Positions 54,097 to 63,718 of a stretch of 64,000 bases of DNA are shown here, piece after piece; the stretch's first letter is position 1, and every line of letters begins with the position of its first letter. Origin of the DNA: Lucinisca nassula (Eukaryota > Mollusca > Bivalvia > Lucinida > Lucinidae); NCBI GenBank assembly GCA_963580285.1, contig OY757026.1:70123396-70187395 (forward strand). Reading direction: 5' to 3'. The position numbers and the translations under genes were made by a program. The notes below the pieces were generated by a model. It made no database searches, was not told the origin of the DNA, and worked only from the letters and a program-made list of their open reading frames with translations.

Positions 54097-54142
54097 GGGT
54101 CACTACCGAGGCCTAAATGGCCGAAACTAGCTAGTCTGGCCC
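54097..54142 (+). ncRNA. Hammerhead motif with core mutations (inactive)
   Basis: The core reads CTACCGA instead of CTGATGA (G5 and A6 changed). All helices are otherwise identical to the flanking copies. An adjacent 10-nt block (AAAATATT region) is also missing upstream. Confidence 0.82.
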
Positions 54143-54356
54143 AGAAAACATGTACACTCCATATTTTCCAGTTTTGTGGTGTAATCCTTGCTTCCAAAGG
54201 ATAACCCTTTCAAGAACATATTTGACGTCACTACAGCTGGTGTCTGAGAATGTGTGGCGGCCGTAAAAAGTCTCCCTGCCCTACATCATAGTGTAGTTTA
54301 TATTTTCTTGTCCTTTGGGATCATTGATTCCATTTGGGACTTTTGAAAATATTTGA

Positions 54357-54402
54357 GGGTCACTGATGAGGCCTAAATGGCCGAAACTAGCTAGTCTGGC
54401 CC
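54357..54402 (+). ncRNA. Type I hammerhead ribozyme motif (intact)
   Basis: Consensus copy: loop TAAAT, stem II GGCC/GGCC, GTC cleavage triplet, 6-bp stem I. GAAAATAT upstream can pair with ATATTTC downstream, extending stem I. Confidence 0.88.
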
Positions 54403-54532
54403 AGAAAACATGTACACTCCATATTTCCAGTTTTGTGGTGTATAATCCTTGCTTCCAAAGCATAACCCTTTCTAGAACATATTTATCATTTAGAATTAAG
54501 TAGACTATTGTAAAATGAAAATCAAATTCAAT

Positions 54533-54780
54533 GGCTGACCCCAACCACTCTTAACCCATTTTGTACCGGAAACCCCAAAACGGGTAGTTGGCACACAGTG
54601 CAAGCCCAGATTCGACGCCGCAGAACGCGGAGTCTGATCAGGGCCTACACTATTTGCTAAATTTTCAGCCAACTTCCAAATAGTTTTGAAGAAAACACAA
54701 CCTGACACTCCTACATTTTGAAATGGACGCCTGCTATATATAAGGAAGAAGATTCCATTTGGTACAAAAAGGGTTAAGTA
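54533..54780 (-). repeat. Palindromic repeat copy (GCCCAGATTCGACGCCGC family)
   Basis: TAACCCATTTTGTACCGGAA, GTTGGCACACAGTGCAAGCC and the right flank GGAAGAAGATTCCATTTGGT, the inverse of 9712-9945. Confidence 0.8.
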
Positions 54781-54970
54781 AAATAAGCTGTTTAAGTCAT
54801 CTCATGAAAGTATACCTTACTGTCTTTTATATAATGTTGAACCCAAATGTAAGTATTAGCCGAAGCAGCTTGAAGTCTCATAATAGTCCAACATAATACC
54901 AGATTAACATTAAAATAGCGTTCAAATTTTTATTCTTTGATGATTTTTTTGTAGCTTAGACATTGCCTTT

Positions 54971-55325
54971 GTTTGTTTGTTTGATTTGAGGTTTAACGTT
55001 CCCGTCAACACTGAATATGTCTTTTTGGAGACGTTGCTTCCACTTTTGTGGGAAGTTTACCCGACCCTGAGATGGAAGGACTTTTCAAGCCCTGTCGCCC
55101 AATGAAACAAATAGGGTTAATAGGCATGGACGGTACGGCTCGCACCGCTTTGCCTGGGCTAAGGTGAGAGCTGTGGGTTTATTGCATCGATTCGTGATCA
55201 TTGCCTTCACTTCTGTATAGATCCTTTATGTGGTTTACCATTACTCGTGTGGGGTCGCTTTCAGTTCTGCGTGGGAGCATCATGCAGCCCATTCTTTTCT
55301 TCAAGCCCGGGCGAGCGAGGGCCGG
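54971..55325 (-). repeat. SINE-like repeat D with a repeat B tip inserted
   Basis: TTTGTTTGTTTGATTTGAGG to CGGTACGGCTCGCACCGC, then a B tip (GTGAGAGCTGTGGGTTTATT to GATCATTGCCTTCACTTCTG), then TGTGGTTTACCATTACTCGT to TTCTTCAAGCCCGGGCG. Confidence 0.8.
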
Positions 55326-55908
55326 ACATTGCCTTTAAAGAATCTGGATCATGCCACCTTGCCATCCTTGAGCATTTTTTTATGTTATTAAAGATGGCGA
55401 CCAATATGGCTACAATCTGATGCCCAAATCACTTGTATCTGAGTAGAAAATTAATCTATTTTCACCAAAATTATGTAATTATGCATTCATTATTACATAT
55501 CTTTACCTAGAAAATCGACTAAAAAGATGGTATCATTTGTGAAATTTCAGTAACATAATAACACATAAGGAACGTACAGAGGATATGAAACTAAAGCAGT
55601 CCATAATATTAAGTCATAAACAAATAATCGAACAGTTCTTGACTGATTGTTTTGCTGCAGAGGGCTCTACAAAAATAATTCGTTAGATAAAAGTGACATT
55701 TTGATAACATGTTACTAGACATTGTATGGTACATGTCATTTACATAACAAAAATTGAAACTTCAAGAAAACATATTTTAGTTACAAATAATTGCAGTTTC
55801 TTCCAGCATAGCATGCTTGAAAACAAGTGGAACATTTTTATTTATTTTTGCTGAATCAGTCATTTTGTATGTTTGTAGTTATATTGGAGTAACATAAAAT
55901 AAAAAATA
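55326..55908. other. Unrecognised intronic stretch
   Basis: Nothing recognised in about 580 bp. Confidence 0.4.
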
Positions 55909-55995
55909 CAGTCGAACTTCAATGGCTCGAATACCTTTGGGACCATTGACGTTTGTTCGAGACAGGGGTAGTTCGAGCCACCAAAGTTTCACTGA
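55909..55995 (+). repeat. Pogo-like element, one end only
   Basis: CAGTCGAACTTCAATGGCTC, TTTGGGACC and GACAGGGGTAGTTCGAGCCA; no opposite terminus. Confidence 0.7.
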
Positions 55996-56221
55996 AAATA
56001 AAAAAAGTGTACAGATATTTTAACCAATTGTTGTGTAAGTATAAAAAACACATTTCATAAGTTGCATTATAAATACAATATATACCAACTAAAAGCAGCT
56101 ATTCTTACAGAATTAGTTACAGCATGTATTTAAGCTGCGATCGAACATTAACTTGTGGTTACTTTTATAGGATCTGACGCCCTTGTAAAACAAACAGCCA
56201 ATCAATGCAAACGAATAAAAA

Positions 56222-56410
56222 AACAGTCAAACCAGTGATAGTGGCCGTCTCTATTAAGCAAGCAACCTGTCTTAAGCAAGCATGCATTTAGTTCCCGAAA
56301 AAGGGCAAATGCATTAATATTCACCTGTATTACGCAAGCACCTGTCTTAAGCAAGCACGTTTTGATCATCCCTGAGGTGCTTGCTTAACACATTTTGGAC
56401 TGTAACTGGT
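56222..56410. repeat. Possible second pogo-like element
   Basis: ACAGTCAAACCAGTGATAGT at the left and ACATTTTGGACTGTAA at the right, with AAGCAAGCACCTGTCTTAAG repeats inside. CAGTC...GACTG-type ends are suggestive but the inverted match is short. Confidence 0.4.
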
Positions 56411-57264
56411 TCTAGTCTGTTTTCTGCTGCCCTTCAGGGAAATCTGGGAGCCAGTCAAGCTTAGTCTAACCACCCTATCATTACAGTTAGGCTATGGTTG
56501 ACTGGACCATGTTTTCCCCGAAGTACTGCAGGAAACCAGAACCAGTATTTCTGTTTCGTTGGCATCGATTGATTCTCCCTTTTAGAAGGGAGTGAGGTCT
56601 AATAAAAGTAACATATATTATAGTCAGACTAGTTAACGCTCGAACTTAGCCTTATTCTGCTGCAAGCCTGTAGATTACTAAGAATTTTGGCATTTGTAGT
56701 ATAGTCTTCCCTCCTTTATCAGATAGTTAATAACAATATGACGGCTTCTGTAAAAGCTGATGACGCTAAAACATTTTGTATTTAGGTTAAGGCGTATCTA
56801 TACCAAATTTAGTGACACAGACGTCTTTCTGATATTTAATCTTCACCAGTGTGTCTCAACCCCAAAGTTCGGAAACCGAAACGGATGACGGACAAGACCC
56901 GCCAAACACAGCACACCGACCGGTGTAGCCTATACAGGCATACATGTATAAATCTTAAATAAACAGAGACGATGCTCGTATGACATCTATAATTTACAAA
57001 TCATAACAGCTGCATTATGCATTTTTCAAAATAAACTTTTTCCCTTTAATTTATGAAACATACTGAAGTTGTAAAGTTTGGGAAAAACTAGTGTGATCGG
57101 TGCCTTGATCTGTTATATTACACACAAAACTATCTAGTAATGCGTTCCTATATATGTAAGACTCATATCCAGTTTAATAATACTGTTCTGACTAACTCGC
57201 CTGTCTAGTATATGTAATATGAATTACAACTGATGAGAGTGCTTTCATATACATATTGGCCCCG
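56411..57264. other. Unrecognised intronic stretch
   Basis: No exon or repeat recognised. Confidence 0.4.
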
Positions 57265-58130
57265 TCAAGCGATTTTGGTACTTATCGCCTATGCGAGCAG
57301 CGAAGGTTCAGGCGAGCCTCCTACGGTTTTCAAGGGAGTTTGATGTCACTTTCGAGTTATTGTTTCCATGACCTGAAAATGATCATATTTTTTATCGAGG
57401 TTACGCTCGACTGTGTTTTACCTGAGTATGACCCTTTGGTAGTTTTCGAAAGTAAGTCTTGTCCCTGAAACTCCTCTTGCAGTTTTCAATATATTTTAGC
57501 GAAACCTTCCAGATGTTGTTCTCAAGACCTGAGGAGGATCATGTTATAACGAGGTCACAGCTGACACAGTTAAACCAGAGTCATGGTCCTTTGTCAGTTT
57601 TTGCAATTTTATCAACACACATGCTTGTCTCCGAAACTCGCTCTAGATTTCTCAAGGGATTTTGATGAACCTTTCCAGCTATTGTTTCGATGACCTGAAG
57701 ATGATCATATTTTACTGAGGTCATGCTCGTGCGATTTTACCAGAGTTATGGTCCTTTGGCATTTTTTCAAACTGAAGTCCCTCCTGTGGTTTTCAGGGGA
57801 TTTTAATGAGAGACCTTCCAATAATTGTTCCCATAATCTGAAAAGCTTCATAGTGCATTTGTCTACTTTTACAGGATTTACCAGACTTTGTTAACTTTAG
57901 TCAGTTTTCCATCAGAAATTGTTATCTCTGCAACTCCTCATACGGTGTTCGGGAAATTTTGATGAAACAGTCCAGATATTGTTTCCATGACCTAAATGTG
58001 ATCTTATCATTAGCAAGGGAGGCACAACAAAACATGGCAGATTTGGTTTCCCTGAAAGTGTACCAATTCACATTAAATTATCATTATTTACAGTTTTTGA
58101 GATCATTATTCCTTACAACATTTAGGAAAA
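57265..58130 (+). repeat. Old tandem array, about five units of about 170-180 bp
   Basis: A GCGAGCAGCGAAGGTTCAGG start, then units marked by ATTGTTTCCATGACCTGAAA-like segments near 57359, 57510 (variant), 57683, 57822 (variant) and 57975, and by ATGGTCCTTTG at about 57583 and 57738. More diverged than the other arrays. Confidence 0.65.
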
Positions 58131-59104
58131 TTAAAACTTAGTCTGTTGATATCAAAACATTACTAAGGACATATATGTTATAGACATATTCACCACAAAC
58201 TGATATTTCAAACGTCAGGAGACACTTGGCCTCTGGCCTTTTATTTATTTCAGAAAGAAATACTGCTGCAACCACCAAATAAATGTATTTATTAATTTGC
58301 ATATAAGACTTGATTTTGGGTACCAATTTTATGGTAACGACTGACAAGAAGATCAAACTCGTTTATGTATTTATTTTTTTTTTTGATAAACTTTTCTTCA
58401 CAAGATATGACCAATTCCTTATTCTTGTTTTAAGAATTGTTTGCAATAGCTTAATTTACGTGATACTTTACATTGGGTTTCATTAAATATCTACTGTGTC
58501 TAGTAAATCAAAGTTTAGAAACAGCCCTTAACCCCTTTAGATGACTTTCTCTGAGGCATTATAGTACATAGCAATTTTAAAACTTGCTTTCTGTAATTTG
58601 ATATATACGTTACAATTTATCGGAACAATAGAGAAACAGAAACAATAGCTATTAAATCATTCTTAAAGTAATTTAAAATATCACATGAAATATTGAAGTA
58701 TGAAGTATTTAATTCTGTTAAGGCTGATACACTAATCTGTATTCTTGGGCTGTTTGTAATTATGTATATAGTGTATTTAACTTAGTTTAAGAGGAAGAAA
58801 ATTTAGTTCAGAAGACAGTGCATTATTTTTCTTTTCCATCAACATTTCCAGAGAGTAAAGAGTCCATAAAATAATCAAACGCATCCTAATCAATGCAGTA
58901 AGTCAGTTTTGTTTAGCATTGTACAACTGTGCTTTATTTTGACGGACATATTGGGTTCAAAAATGCTCAATGATAAGAAAGTGGCATCAGCCAGATTCTT
59001 TAAAAGTAGTCAAGACTAAACTTCAAGAATCCGCAGGGGAAGAGACTTTGAACGCTTGTTCCAGGTACAACAAGAAATCGCCAATATTCTGCTGGACTAT
59101 ATAG
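58131..59104. other. Unrecognised intronic stretch
   Basis: About 970 bp of AT-rich sequence with no gene or repeat seen. Confidence 0.45.
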
Positions 59105-59345
59105 AAGATCTTACATGAGTGTTCCTGTATTATTAAATTTATTGAACGAGTTGAGGAAAACGTTAAAATGCGAGGCTTTGCCGAACGTTTTATCCCTTTT
59201 CCTCAACAAGTTTAATAAATTCAATACTACATGAACACGGATGCAAGATTTTATTTATCATATGACATTTAAAACGCATTTTATTTACAACTTTTCAACA
59301 AAAATGCTAATATTCCGCCATTTATGAACGCGACGTCGTTTAGGA
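59105..59345 (-). repeat. Repeat E, truncated
   Basis: AGATCTTACATGAGTGTTCC, hairpin around GCGAGGCTTTGCCGAAC, ending GAACGCGACGTCGTTTAGGA. Confidence 0.8.
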
Positions 59346-60239
59346 AAGAAGAAGTAAAGAAATAATGGTGTACCGTTGTCCAAATAGAAGGGAATGTGTG
59401 GTTTGCAAAGCTGCTCACTTCACATACTTGTTAACGTGATGCAGTATAATGCTCTAAAGCTGTAATGGTGAGACTTCAAGCTCTGATTTCCAAAAGCATT
59501 AAACTTTTTTTATTTACTTACTGAACGGAGATTTTAGTTTTTTTCTTTCTGTCCACAGTATGGGTTTATTTTGTTCACACTATCATTTAACATTGATGAC
59601 ATGTTTAAAGTTTTCACACCTTTACTGATATAACCTATGATTATGTTGATAGAGAGTAGTAGTTCACACCCTTTTCTAATTATGTAGTTTGAGGATTTGG
59701 GATCTGATTGTATCAGTTCCTGATCGTTTCTCTTTTCGATTTTCACTTAGATACTTTTAAATAACTTTCAAATTTCTAATACATGTAATGGAGGCGCATG
59801 GTTCTTCATTTTATTATTAAAGTACTAACATTTGTCCTTATTTAAAGCTTGTATTTAATATACTTGTCAAAACACTAATACTTTGGCTGTTTATCTGTTG
59901 AAATTGACTTGAGCATTTATCATAACCCCTACGTTGTCGGGAATACCCATAAAATACGACTAAAGGCAAAGAGATTAGTTTTTTTCTTATTTAAATACGT
60001 TGCACTTTCATATAATCACAAGCCAGAGATGTTTTAGTAATGAGGCAATGTATAAACGAATATAAGCACCAAGGTAACCATGGTATCAAAGAAATCAATT
60101 TATGCATCTTTAATTTCTCAATATCATGTATCATTCGAGCATAATTGGGTGCTTCGCGTATTCCAATGTTATTTTGAAATAGAATTATGTAATAAGATAT
60201 CATTATAATTTTGGTCGGACCAAGCGTAAAATGGTCGAG
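59346..60239. other. Unrecognised intronic stretch
   Basis: Only a repeat B 3' trace (GATTGTATCAGTTCCTGATC) at about 59705; nothing coding. Confidence 0.45.
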
Positions 60240-60330
60240 CATGTGTGCCCAGCGAAAGACTCTGATCAGCGCAGACTCTGATAAGAGGCTTTGCTGGTTA
60301 CTTTAAAGATTCGTGTAGATCCATGCAGGG
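60240..60330. repeat. GAAAGACTCTGATCAG repeat fragment
   Basis: TGTGCCCAGCGAAAGACTCT and an inverted CTCTGATAAGAGGCTTTGCT half. Confidence 0.6.
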
Positions 60331-60411
60331 AAAGCAGGTCGATATTTATATATGCACTTGCTCGAACACTCCTTCTCTCTTGGCACGGTCAATCTTGTTG
60401 CATGTATAACA

Positions 60412-60870
60412 AATAGAGAATCTTACATGAGTGTTCATGTACTATTGAATTTATTAAACGAGTTGTGGAAGGGAAACAATTGCGAGGCTCCGACGAGCAT
60501 TTGATCCCTTTAATAATGGTTGATTTAGAGAATCTTAAATGAGTGTTCATGTATTATTCGATTTATTAAACGAGTTGAGGAAAAGTATAGAATGCGACTC
60601 TTCGTCGAGCAATTTATACCTTTTTCTCAACGGTTGTTTAATAAATGATTGATTTATAGTATCATACACGAGCACGAATGCAAGATTCTATTTACCATAT
60701 GATATTTAAAACGCATATAATTCAAGATTGTTTTACAAAAAATGTCAATATTCCGCCGTAAGTAAACGTGACGTCGTTAAAGACGTCATACATTTCACAA
60801 ATTTGCATATTTAATCTACTAGTGGATTATCGAATTACGCGGCTTTATTACATTCTCAGACACGTCGTCG
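60412..60870 (-). repeat. Repeat E with duplicated terminal hairpin
   Basis: Two hairpin heads in tandem (AGAATCTTACATGAGTGTTC at about 60418 and AGAATCTTAAATGAGTGTTC at about 60529), then the body to TTCTCAGACACGTCGTCGTA. Confidence 0.8.
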
Positions 60871-60947
60871 TACGAAAAATATATTTTCTTGACAGAAAAA
60901 CTAATCTTGGGTTATAATAACATCGTATATTCTAAATTAATCATAAA

Positions 60948-61194
60948 CGAAAACACGCCATCCAGTTCGGACCCCCTTGAACCCCACTTTAATGGAGTAA
61001 AACTGGGGTATACAGGGGTAAACCTTATTTTTCTTATTTCTGCTCTCAAATATATATTGTGTGAATTCGTTGCAGACGGTTCTAACAATTCCCACAATCT
61101 ATATTTTGAGCAAAACCAGTAAGAAAAATATCAGAATTTTTCATCTTAAAATGTTCTCTTTTTCGGCAATAAAAATTTACAGTGAAATTTCGTA
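60948..61194 (+). mobile_element. MITE A copy, diverged
   Basis: AACGAAAACACGCCATCCAG to ACAGTGAAATTTCGTAACA; the core palindrome is mostly lost. Confidence 0.75.
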
Positions 61195-61317
61195 ACAACT
61201 TTGATCTATTAGAGAACAAAGAACATAAAACCTCCATAATGTAGCATTGTATTAACAAGTCTGTGACAAGAACACCCTTGTAAACCCCACTTTGTGCTGA
61301 ATAAAGAGTTATTGTTT

Positions 61318-61437
61318 AGGGTTCCATTTTGGTCTGGTCGCTTAATGTTTGTATTTCTTTCCCTTTGTTGTCTTTTATGGGTGGAGTAAGTTAATTGTAT
61401 CAATTCCTGATCTTTGTTTTACTTCTACTTTACAAGA
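61318..61437 (+). repeat. Repeat B 3' tip
   Basis: GTTCCATTTTGGTCTGGTCG to TTTGTTTTACTTCTACTTTA. Confidence 0.78.
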
Positions 61438-61589
61438 ATTGTCGTTCGTTTCCTCATTTCTGTTCCAAAATTAATAGATTTAGTTAGAGCCACCTTAATC
61501 CATTGTATACTGATGGACTCTTCCATTGCTATATGGTAGACAAGTCCATTTGTCATATAAAGGGTGTCAGGTCTATTAAGTTCCTTTTT

Positions 61590-61735
61590 TATTCTATTTT
61601 TGACGGAAAATTCTGTTAGCAAATAGTACAGGCCCTGATTAGACGCCGCTTACTGCGGCACCTGATCTGGGCCTGCACTGTTTGCCAAGGTAGCCCTTCA
61701 GGGGTTTCCCGCATGCAATGGGTTAATTTTACAGT
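61590..61735 (+). repeat. Palindromic repeat copy (ACAGGCCCTGATTAGACGCC)
   Basis: Arms meet at CGCCGCTTACTGCGGC; the right side ends GGGTTTCCCGCATGCAATGG. Confidence 0.75.
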
Positions 61736-62023
61736 TCTAACTAGCACATGCACATCATATTTTGACAGAAATATGAAGAATATCACTTAACATAACATGA
61801 CAATACATGTAATAACACATCGTTACGAGTGCGTAAAGTCCTGACACCATCCATGACAACAATATTCTTTGTATTTAAATTCTTTGGCGATAAAATCCGC
61901 TGTATGATAAACTTAACCTTACACTCATGGTCATTTCATATAAAATTAATGACACTCGCAAAAGGCTCGTTCCATAAGTTTTAAATGAAATGACCACGAG
62001 ATCCTCTACATATCATTTCACAG

Positions 62024-62259
62024 GAGAACAAAGATAGTCCGAAAGATCGTGTGTTTACTCTTCCATCCATCTCCGAAGACGAAGAAGTCACGGACACAGA
62101 CGATGAGTCAAAATCGCGCGAGAAACTGCGTGACGATGACGAAGACGATGATAGCCAATCATCACATCTCATGTCCCCTTCAACATCAGTGTCTTCGCCA
62201 CTTCTTGCCAATCACAGACAGACAAAGCTTCCCAATGGTGATATAGATGTGTTTAATAG
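62024..62259 (+). CDS. ELK channel exon: acidic, low-complexity C-terminal tail
   Basis: The acceptor is CATTTCACAG before GAG AAC AAA, in phase 0 with the CNBHD exon. The 78 codons encode a hydrophilic tail: FTLPSISEDEEV, an Asp/Glu-rich run (TDTDDESKS, LRDDDEDDDSQSS), then a Ser/Pro stretch and LLANHRQTKLPNGDIDVF. A TLPSI-type motif after the CNBHD also occurs in vertebrate ELK tails. The right end is ambiguous: AG before GTAAAA at 62259/62260 is a plausible donor (phase 2), while reading on gives an in-frame TAA at 62261-62263. I prefer the donor because ELK tails are usually several hundred residues. No splice joint beyond it can be tested here. Confidence 0.82.
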
Positions 62260-62270
62260 GTAAAAATTCT

Positions 62271-62440
62271 GATGATACATAGAGAATACCAGGTGAGTGT
62301 CTTTTGATATCAAGTGTATCAGGAAAGGCTTCGAGAACGCTTGTAGAATCGCGAGGCTTGCCGAGCGATGCTACATGCGTTCTCGAAGCCGAGCCTGATA
62401 AACTCGATATCAAAAGATACGAATCTGGTATACTATTTCC
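62271..62440. repeat. Foldback element, arms about 60 bp, just after the last exon
   Basis: GAATACCAGGTGAGTGTCTT and TTTTGATATCAAGTGTATCA face the inverse ACTCGATATCAAAAGATACG and AATCTGGTATAC. The centre CGCGAGGCTTGCCGAGCG matches the centre of repeat G. Confidence 0.82.
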
Positions 62441-62684
62441 CAGCATTCTGGCGGTCGATATATTTAGTATCAGCTGACCATATTTTTCCTATGATGTTTT
62501 TTTATGTATTTTTTTTTTCATTTTTCTCAGTAGCAATAACATTTTTGTCATTTTTTCAGTGGTCCGGATCATTCATAAAAGTGCAATGTCATGTTGACGT
62601 GATAAAGCTCACTTGACCTGAGATAGCATATCTTTATCAGGTCAATGCATTGCAATGCAATGTATAAAGGGGGTAACTGATAAA

Positions 62685-62956
62685 TTTCGAAAACACGCCT
62701 ATATAATTTTGATTCCCTTACACCCCACTATTATATAGGAAAACAGGGGTTGGAGAGGTATACATTTTTCTTCTTATTTCTGCTCAAAAGATATATTGTG
62801 CTTACTCGTGCGAACCTCCTCGCCGAGCCGGTCCTAACCAGTTCCCTCGTTCTGTGTTTGAGCAGAAATATGGAAAATAGCAGATATTTATTCCGAAAAT
62901 TTTAATTTTTGGTGGTAATATTTTAATATATTTGAATTGGCGTGTTTTCGTAATGA
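62685..62956 (+). mobile_element. MITE A copy
   Basis: TTCGAAAACACGCCTATATA to AATTGGCGTGTTTTCGTAAT; the core is diverged (TGCGAACCTCCTCGCCGAGC). Confidence 0.82.
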
Positions 62957-63049
62957 GTAACGCACGTGCGAGAAGGAAAATCTCAATTCAGTCTGCAAAT
63001 TTACCCAGTATGGCAAGATTTGTTTTCCTTCTCACAGCTTTGTAAAAGA

Positions 63050-63640
63050 CCATTACGAAAACACGCATATACAAATACAGTAGAACTTCGATGGCTCGAA
63101 CACCGATGGCTCGTTTACCATGGATGTGTCGAACCCATTCTTGAGCCCCTAGCGAAATACTCTACATAAGAAATAGTGGGGGATAATTAAGGAGATTTTA
63201 GTCTTTTATCTTGCAAATGTATGATGTGTGTACTCATTAGAATCGCCTCGATGAGGCGATTCTAATGAGTACACACAGCATGCATTTTCATTATAGAACA
63301 CCGAAAAGATGTCTAAAAGTATCTCGGTATGCCTCCTGACAGTAACCTCAGTGGCTCGAGCTTCCCCTGTTTCGAACAGATTTTCGAGGTCCCAAAGGTG
63401 TTCGAGCCATTGAAGTTCGACTGTACAGTATAAATTTTACCACCAAAAAAATGAAAATATTCAGATGTAAAATCGTGATATTTTTCTTATTTATGCAGGC
63501 GGTTCTAACGGGTAACCACAATCTATGTTTTGAGCAGTAATAAGAAAAATAATGTGTATACCCTTGCAAACCCCAGTTTTACTTGATTAAAGTGGGGTTT
63601 AAGGTGGTCAAAATTTTATAGGCTTGTTTTTGTGATGGTC
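63050..63640 (-). mobile_element. MITE A split by a pogo-like insertion
   Basis: The left end CATTACGAAAACACGCATAT is followed at 63078 by the inserted element. The rest (63424-63640) runs from AAATTTTACCACCAAAAAAA to TATAGGCTTGTTTTTGTGAT. Confidence 0.85.
63078..63423 (+). mobile_element. Pogo-like element P3 with TA target duplication
   Basis: 346 bp, CAGTAGAACTTCGATGGCTC to AGCCATTGAAGTTCGACTG, TA on both sides, central palindrome GTACTCATTAGAATCGCCTC. The cleanest copy of the family here. Confidence 0.87.
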
Positions 63641-63718
63641 TCGATCAGCGAAGGCTCTTATCAGCCTGTGTAAATGAGGAGGCTGATTTGAGATTTAGAT
63701 GGTTGCACTGTTGTCTTT

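Larger units (their letters stand above)
53805..54485 (+). mobile_element. Retrozyme-like tandem repeat, about 2.7 units of 250-260 bp
   Basis: Three hammerhead positions at 53847, 54097 and 54357. Between them each unit reads ATTTTCCAGTTTTGTGGTGT, CTTGCTTCCAAAGGATAACC, TTTGACGTCACTACAGCTGG, GTGTGGCGGCCGTAAAAAGT, CTCCCTGCCCTACATCATAG and TCCTTTGGGATCATTGATTC. Same strand as the channel gene. Retrozymes of this size are predicted to give self-cleaved, circularised RNAs; that step is inferred. Confidence 0.87.
20368..62259 (+). other. ELK-type (KCNH3/4/8-like) voltage-gated K+ channel gene, partial, six exons
   Basis: Six exons on one strand join in matching phases (0/1, 1/1, 1/0, 0/1, 1/0, 0/2) with GT-AG introns and give about 433 contiguous residues from S4 to the post-CNBHD tail. 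KCNH channels are plasma-membrane tetramers that set subthreshold excitability. ELK rather than ERG or EAG is chosen because S6 reads [20 protein letters not shown] and the C-linker has IPKPLKQRM, both closest to KCNH3/4/8 as I know them; ERG has a MYASIFGNVS-type S6. Introns are about 2.3, 10.1, 8.6, 4.0 and 15.6 kb, repeat-filled. The PAS domain, S1-S3 and the first part of S4 are not seen in 1-20367, so the gene start is outside the window or in small exons I missed. No promoter is visible. Confidence 0.93.

Noticed and set aside
62981..63169. Open frame near 63000 reading LRWLEHRWLVYHGCVEP
   Set aside because: Runs across the pogo-like terminus; repeat sequence.
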